From Actinomyces sp. (GTDB taxonomy: Bacteria; Actinomycetota; Actinomycetes; Actinomycetales; Actinomycetaceae): a stretch of 23,693 bases of DNA. Each line of letters starts with the position of its first letter. Position 1 is the first letter of the stretch. A program made the position numbers and the translations under genes. The DNA lies in NCBI RefSeq assembly GCF_030530635.1, contig NZ_JAUMUL010000057.1:1-23693 (forward strand), read 5' to 3'. The notes beneath the pieces were generated by a model. That model was not told the origin of the DNA. It did no database searches and worked only from the letters and a program-made list of their open reading frames with translations. Positions 20,767 through 23,693 of this stretch are shown here, piece by piece.

Positions 20767-21672
20767 TCAGAGCCGGGAACCGGCCACGGCGAAGGTATTG
20801 CACTGCTCCAAGGAGCCCGACTCCATGCCAGTGGTGAACCAGCGCACCCGCTGCTCGGAGGAGCCGTGCGTCCAGGTGTCGGAGTTGACGGTGCCGCTGG
20901 AGCGCTGCTGAATGTGGTCGTCGCCCACCGATTCGGCGGCGTTGATCGCGGTAGCGATCTCATCCTGAGTGGGCTCTACCAGGAAGGCGGTGCCCGTGTC
21001 GGGGTCCACGGCGGAGGATGCGTAGTGCACCCACACGCCCGCATAGCAGTCGGCCTGCAGCTCCGTGCGCACCGAATCCGAGTCGGCGCCACTACGGGAG
21101 CGATCCGTGGAGCCCATGACACCCAGCAGGTTCTGAATGTGGTGGCCGAACTCGTGGGCGACGATGTACTCCTCCGCCAACGGGGTGTCCTGGGCGCCCA
21201 GCGTGGACTCCATGTCGGAGAAGAAACTCATGTCCAGGTACACGTTGGAGTCGCCCGGGCAGTAGAAGGGGCCGACGGCGCTCGTGGCCGAGCCGCACGC
21301 CGTCGACACCGACTGCCCATCCCACAGGATGAAGCCCGGCTCGGCATAGGCGGTGCCGGCCTGGGCGGGCAGTTGCTCACCCCACACCGCGTCCAGTGAC
21401 TCGGCGGTGGCGATCATGCGGCACTGGGTGTACTGATTGGCGGCCTGACCGCTGGTGCACATGGAGGTGTCGATCGTGGAGGAGGCCGAGTTGCCCGAGG
21501 CCGCGTCCTGCCCGTTCAACAGCCCGGACAGGTCCACGCCAGTCACCTGCGACAGCAGGAATACGGCCAGGACGGCCAGCACCGAGCCGCCGCCGATCGC
21601 GGCGCCCCGGCGGCCACCGGAGCGGGTCTGCACCCGGTTTGGGTCGAGCTTGATATTGCGGTTGAAGGACAC
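20767..21672 (-). CDS. YpfJ-type membrane-anchored neutral zinc metallopeptidase
   Basis: A 301-residue protein of the putative neutral zinc metallopeptidase family (YpfJ type). A basic N-terminus (residues 1-22) is followed by one membrane helix (about 23-46, AAIGGGSVLAVLAVFLLSQV), leaving most of the protein outside the cell. The zincin motif HEFGH is at 173-177 within EEYIVAHEFGHHIQNLLG; RTELQADCYAGVW follows with the third-ligand glutamate region typical of the family. Four to six cysteines in the external domain could form disulfides. The start is GTG at 21672 with GAGGTG four to five bases upstream. It runs opposite to pyrD, with about 140 bases between their starts. Substrates of this family are unknown. 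Confidence 0.88.
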   Translation of the reverse strand: MSFNRNIKLDPNRVQTRSGGRRGAAIGGGSVLAVLAVFLLSQVTGVDLSGLLNGQDAASGNSASSTIDTSMCTSGQAANQYTQCRMIATAESLDAVWGEQLPAQAGTAYAEPGFILWDGQSVSTACGSATSAVGPFYCPGDSNVYLDMSFFSDMESTLGAQDTPLAEEYIVAHEFGHHIQNLLGVMGSTDRSRSGADSDSVRTELQADCYAGVWVHYASSAVDPDTGTAFLVEPTQDEIATAINAAESVGDDHIQQRSSGTVNSDTWTHGSSEQRVRWFTTGMESGSLEQCNTFAVAGSRL

Positions 21673-21799
21673 GGGGCACCTCGTTGCCGGTCGTCTCCGG
21701 CGGTTGTGTTGGTGAAACCTGGCGAGCCAAGGCTAGCGGAGACGCGGCCTCGGTTATGTCAATGCGGCCCGGGGCATGGGCCGGACAGGCCTATGCGAG

Positions 21800-21811
21800 T
21801 AGTCTGAGCAC
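21800..21811 (+). promoter_or_regulatory. Candidate -10 element giving a leaderless pyrD transcript
   Basis: TAGTCT (21800-21805) fits TANNNT and is followed by six bases and the GTG start at 21812. No Shine-Dalgarno sequence precedes the start. No good -35 is seen. Confidence 0.5.
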
Positions 21812-22861
21812 GTGCTGTACGAGCTGCTGTACAAGACCGTCTTCAATCGCATCGACCCGGAAATAATCCACGACGTCTGTATGGAGGCGATCGAGGCCAC
21901 CAGTAAGGTGCCGCTCGTGCGGGACGTCGTGCGGCAGGCCTTCGGGCGCCGCCCCGCCTTCCCCGTTCCGTCGGCGAACCAGGACGGGCCGTTCGTGCGT
22001 CCGGTTCCCGGCATCCTCGGCCTGGCCGCGGGTATGGACAAGGAGGGGCAGGCCGTTGAGGGCATGGACATGCTCGGCTTCGGCTTTGTGGAGGTCGGCA
22101 CCTTCACCGCCCGACCCCAGCTGGGCAATGACAAACCCCGCATGTGGCGCTACCCGACTATCAGGGCGGTCCGCAACCGTATGGGCTTCAACAACTCCGG
22201 TGCCGACGCGGCCGCTACGCGGCTGCGGCATTTGCGCTCCACCGTGCGGGGCCGCTCGATCGTAGTCGGCGCGAACATTGGCAAGACCAAGACCACGCCG
22301 CTGGAACAGGCCGCCCAGGACTACGCCTATTCCGCCTCCAAGGTCGCCCGCTGGGTCGACTACCTGGTGGTCAACGTCTCCAGCCCCAACACTCCCGGGC
22401 TGCGCAGCCTGCAAGAGGTCGAGTCGCTGCGGCCGATCCTGGTCGCTGTGCGCGAGGCGGCCGACGCCGCCGCTGACCGGCACGTGCCGCTACTGGTCAA
22501 GATCGCCCCCGACCTGGCCGATGAGGACATCGACGCCGTCGCCGACCTGGTCCTGGACATGAAGCTGGACGGGGTGGTGGCCACCAACACCACCATCGAC
22601 CACGACCTGGGGGAGGGCGGGCTTTCCGGGGCGCCCCTGCTGCCGCGCGCGTTGCAGGTGGTCCGGAGGCTGCGCAACCGGCTGGGAGAGGGCCCAATCA
22701 TTATCGGCGTTGGCGGGATCTCCTCCATCATGGACGCCGAACTCATGCTCGACGCCGGTGCCGACCTGCTGCAGGCCTATACCGCCTTCGTCTACAACGG
22801 CCCTGCCTGGCCCGGCCGCATCAACCGCGCACTGGCCACCAGCCCGCGGCACCTGCGCTGA
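21812..22861 (+). CDS. pyrD: Class 2 (quinone-dependent) dihydroorotate dehydrogenase
   Basis: A 349-residue membrane-associated flavoenzyme that oxidises dihydroorotate to orotate in pyrimidine synthesis, passing electrons to quinone. The N-terminal extension MLYELLYKTVFNRIDPEIIHDV is the class 2 quinone-tunnel/membrane-binding helix pair. The barrel follows: GILGLAAGMDKEGQAVEGM, GFVEVGTFTARPQLGN, RNRMGFNNSG, then the catalytic-serine segment VNVSSPNTPGLRSLQ (187-201), LLVKIAPDL, ATNTTI, and the FMN-phosphate loop IIGVGGISS. Length is normal. The GTG start at 21812 follows a -10-like TAGTCT by six bases, pointing to a leaderless mRNA. No other pyr gene is in the window. Confidence 0.95.
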   Translation: MLYELLYKTVFNRIDPEIIHDVCMEAIEATSKVPLVRDVVRQAFGRRPAFPVPSANQDGPFVRPVPGILGLAAGMDKEGQAVEGMDMLGFGFVEVGTFTARPQLGNDKPRMWRYPTIRAVRNRMGFNNSGADAAATRLRHLRSTVRGRSIVVGANIGKTKTTPLEQAAQDYAYSASKVARWVDYLVVNVSSPNTPGLRSLQEVESLRPILVAVREAADAAADRHVPLLVKIAPDLADEDIDAVADLVLDMKLDGVVATNTTIDHDLGEGGLSGAPLLPRALQVVRRLRNRLGEGPIIIGVGGISSIMDAELMLDAGADLLQAYTAFVYNGPAWPGRINRALATSPRHLR

Positions 22862-22891
22862 CCCCGTCTCGGTCCCATCACCCCCATCACC

Positions 22892-22985
22892 GAGATCGGC
22901 TGATCTTACGTGCCCAGATCGGTAGAAGTTACGTGCCGAGGTCGGTAGAAGTTACGTGCTGAGACCGGTCGAAATGGCGCGTGCC
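22892..22985 (+). repeat. Tandem array of a 23-bp repeat after pyrD
   Basis: Four head-to-tail units at 22892-22914, 22915-22937, 22938-22960 and 22961-22985. The middle two share TCGGTAGAAGTTACGTGC; the first has CTGATC in place of TAGAAG; the last is 25 bases and more diverged. The period is exactly 23 for the first three. The next bases (22983-22999) are an inverted partial copy of the last unit. There are no unique spacers, so this is not a CRISPR array. Origin unknown. Confidence 0.7.
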
Positions 22986-22999
22986 ATTCGACCGGTCTC
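22961..22999. terminator. Large hairpin between pyrD and the aldo/keto reductase gene
   Basis: The left arm 22961-22978 (GAGACCGGTCGAAATGGC) and right arm 22983-22999 (GCCATTCGACCGGTCTC) pair along 17 bases with a single bulged A and a GCGT loop. It lies between two converging genes and could terminate both. Confidence 0.65.
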
Positions 23000-23036
23000 G
23001 AGGTATTCGGGTGCCCGGTTGCCCAAGCGGAGTGCG

Positions 23037-23693
23037 TCAGGCCGGGCGCTGCCCGGGGGAGCGGGTCAGGGCCGGGTCGCGCTCGACGACGTCGCCCAGA
23101 GCCGTATCGATTGCGGCCATGACGTCGTCGCCCAGTTCCACGCCGGAGGCCTTGACGTTCTCCCTGAGTTGCTCGGGGCGCGAGGCACCTACCAGTGCGG
23201 CAGAGATGAAGTCGTGCTGCAGCACCCAGGCGATGGCCAGCTGCGGCATGCTCAGCCCGGCGTCGTCGGCAATCGGCTTCAGCTGCTGTACCGCGCTTAG
23301 CACGTCGTCGCGCATCCAGCGGCTGATCATCTCCTTGCCGCCCTTCTCATCAGTGGCGCGTGAGCCGGGCGGCGGCTGCTGCCCGGGCAGGTACTTGCCG
23401 GACAGAACCCCCTCAGCCATCGGTGACCAGACGATCTGGCCCATACCGAGTTCGGTGGAGGTCGGCACCACCTTGTCCTCGATCACGCGCCACAGGGCGG
23501 AGTACTGCGGCTGGTTGGAAACCAGCCGGAAGCCCATCTGGGCGGCTAGCTCCTGACCGGCCCGGATCTGTTCGGCGGTCCACTCCGAGACGCCGATGTA
23601 CAGGGCTTTGCCGGCGTGCACGACGTCGGCGAAGGCCTGCATGGTCTCCTCCAGCGGCGTGGCGTAGTCGTAGCGGTGCGCCTGGTAGAGGTC
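23037..23693 (-). CDS. Aldo/keto reductase, C-terminal part (5' end outside window)
   Basis: The last 218 residues of an NADPH-dependent aldo/keto reductase; the frame is open to the window edge. It enters with DLYQAHRYDYATPLEETMQAF, containing the family's QxHxxD-type active-site strand, and continues VHAGKALYIGVSEWTAEQI, LVSNQPQYSALWRVIE, GMGQIVWSPMAEGVLSGKYLPG, and VGASRPEQLRENVKA, the NADP-binding segment. The YALWR and SRATDEKGG stretch resembles the potassium-channel beta-subunit/YghZ-like branch. The catalytic Asp, Tyr and Lys lie in the missing N-terminal part. The substrate is unknown. Confidence 0.88.
   Translation of the reverse strand, partial: DLYQAHRYDYATPLEETMQAFADVVHAGKALYIGVSEWTAEQIRAGQELAAQMGFRLVSNQPQYSALWRVIEDKVVPTSTELGMGQIVWSPMAEGVLSGKYLPGQQPPPGSRATDEKGGKEMISRWMRDDVLSAVQQLKPIADDAGLSMPQLAIAWVLQHDFISAALVGASRPEQLRENVKASGVELGDDVMAAIDTALGDVVERDPALTRSPGQRPA

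Noticed and set aside
20665..21399. 244-codon open frame on the plus strand after the gap fragment
   Set aside because: It is antisense to the HEFGH metallopeptidase; it does not continue the GAPDH sequence.
21730..21762. Minus-strand promoter for the metallopeptidase gene: perfect TTGACA at 21762-21757
   Set aside because: The only -10-like hexamer (TAGCCT, 21735-21730) is 21 bases away, too far for an ordinary promoter, and no dyad fills the spacer.
22892..22985. Possible CRISPR array
   Set aside because: The units are head-to-tail without unique spacers and only about 23 bases long.

Overview
The window is chromosomal DNA from a high-GC Gram-positive bacterium, most likely an Actinomyces-like member of the Actinobacteria. 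The evidence is the strong G/C bias at third codon positions, GTG starts, candidate leaderless promoters, a sufR-led SUF operon using SufU, a MsiK-style sugar ABC locus with no ATPase gene of its own, and an actinobacterial ParE. All identifications come from reading translated sequence and motifs; no database was searched.

Layout. Bases 1-314 hold a frame-broken remnant of an IS3-family orfA (minus strand). After a noncoding stretch come a small MauE/DoxX-like membrane protein (+), the topoisomerase IV subunit parE (+, apparently leaderless) and a two-domain GNAT acetyltransferase (+). Bases 4768-10159 are a carbohydrate locus: a LacI-type repressor, a Tat-type lipoprotein substrate-binding protein, two CUT1 permeases and a cytoplasmic GH32-like glycosidase, closed by a 13-bp perfect hairpin. 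Bases 10358-17083 are a complete SUF iron-sulfur cluster operon, sufR-sufB-sufD-sufC-sufS-sufU-sufT(DUF59), preceded by a near-perfect 16-bp palindrome that may be the SufR operator.

Bases 17090-20264 are the most unusual part. Five minus-strand units follow one another: a flavodoxin-like protein, a four-helix membrane protein, a 56-codon ORF, a MerR-family regulator, and an ABC drug-exporter pair that has collapsed. The exporter ATPase has lost nearly its whole middle and has an early stop. The permease has an in-frame TAG, missing segments and a frameshift. Two copies of a 19-bp dyad, GTGYGACGTYGCGTCRCAC, lie in this block, one before the flavodoxin gene and one at the merR/exporter junction. 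Each sits inside a 19-bp spacer between promoter-like hexamers, which is the geometry of MerR-controlled promoters. I infer a small MerR regulon whose regulator and flavodoxin branch survive while the exporter branch has decayed.

Bases 20464-23693 hold a dyad followed by a 63-codon fragment of a glyceraldehyde-3-phosphate dehydrogenase gene, a YpfJ-type putative zinc metallopeptidase (-), a class 2 dihydroorotate dehydrogenase pyrD (+, apparently leaderless), a 23-bp tandem repeat array ending in a large hairpin, and the C-terminal part of an aldo/keto reductase (-) that runs off the window.
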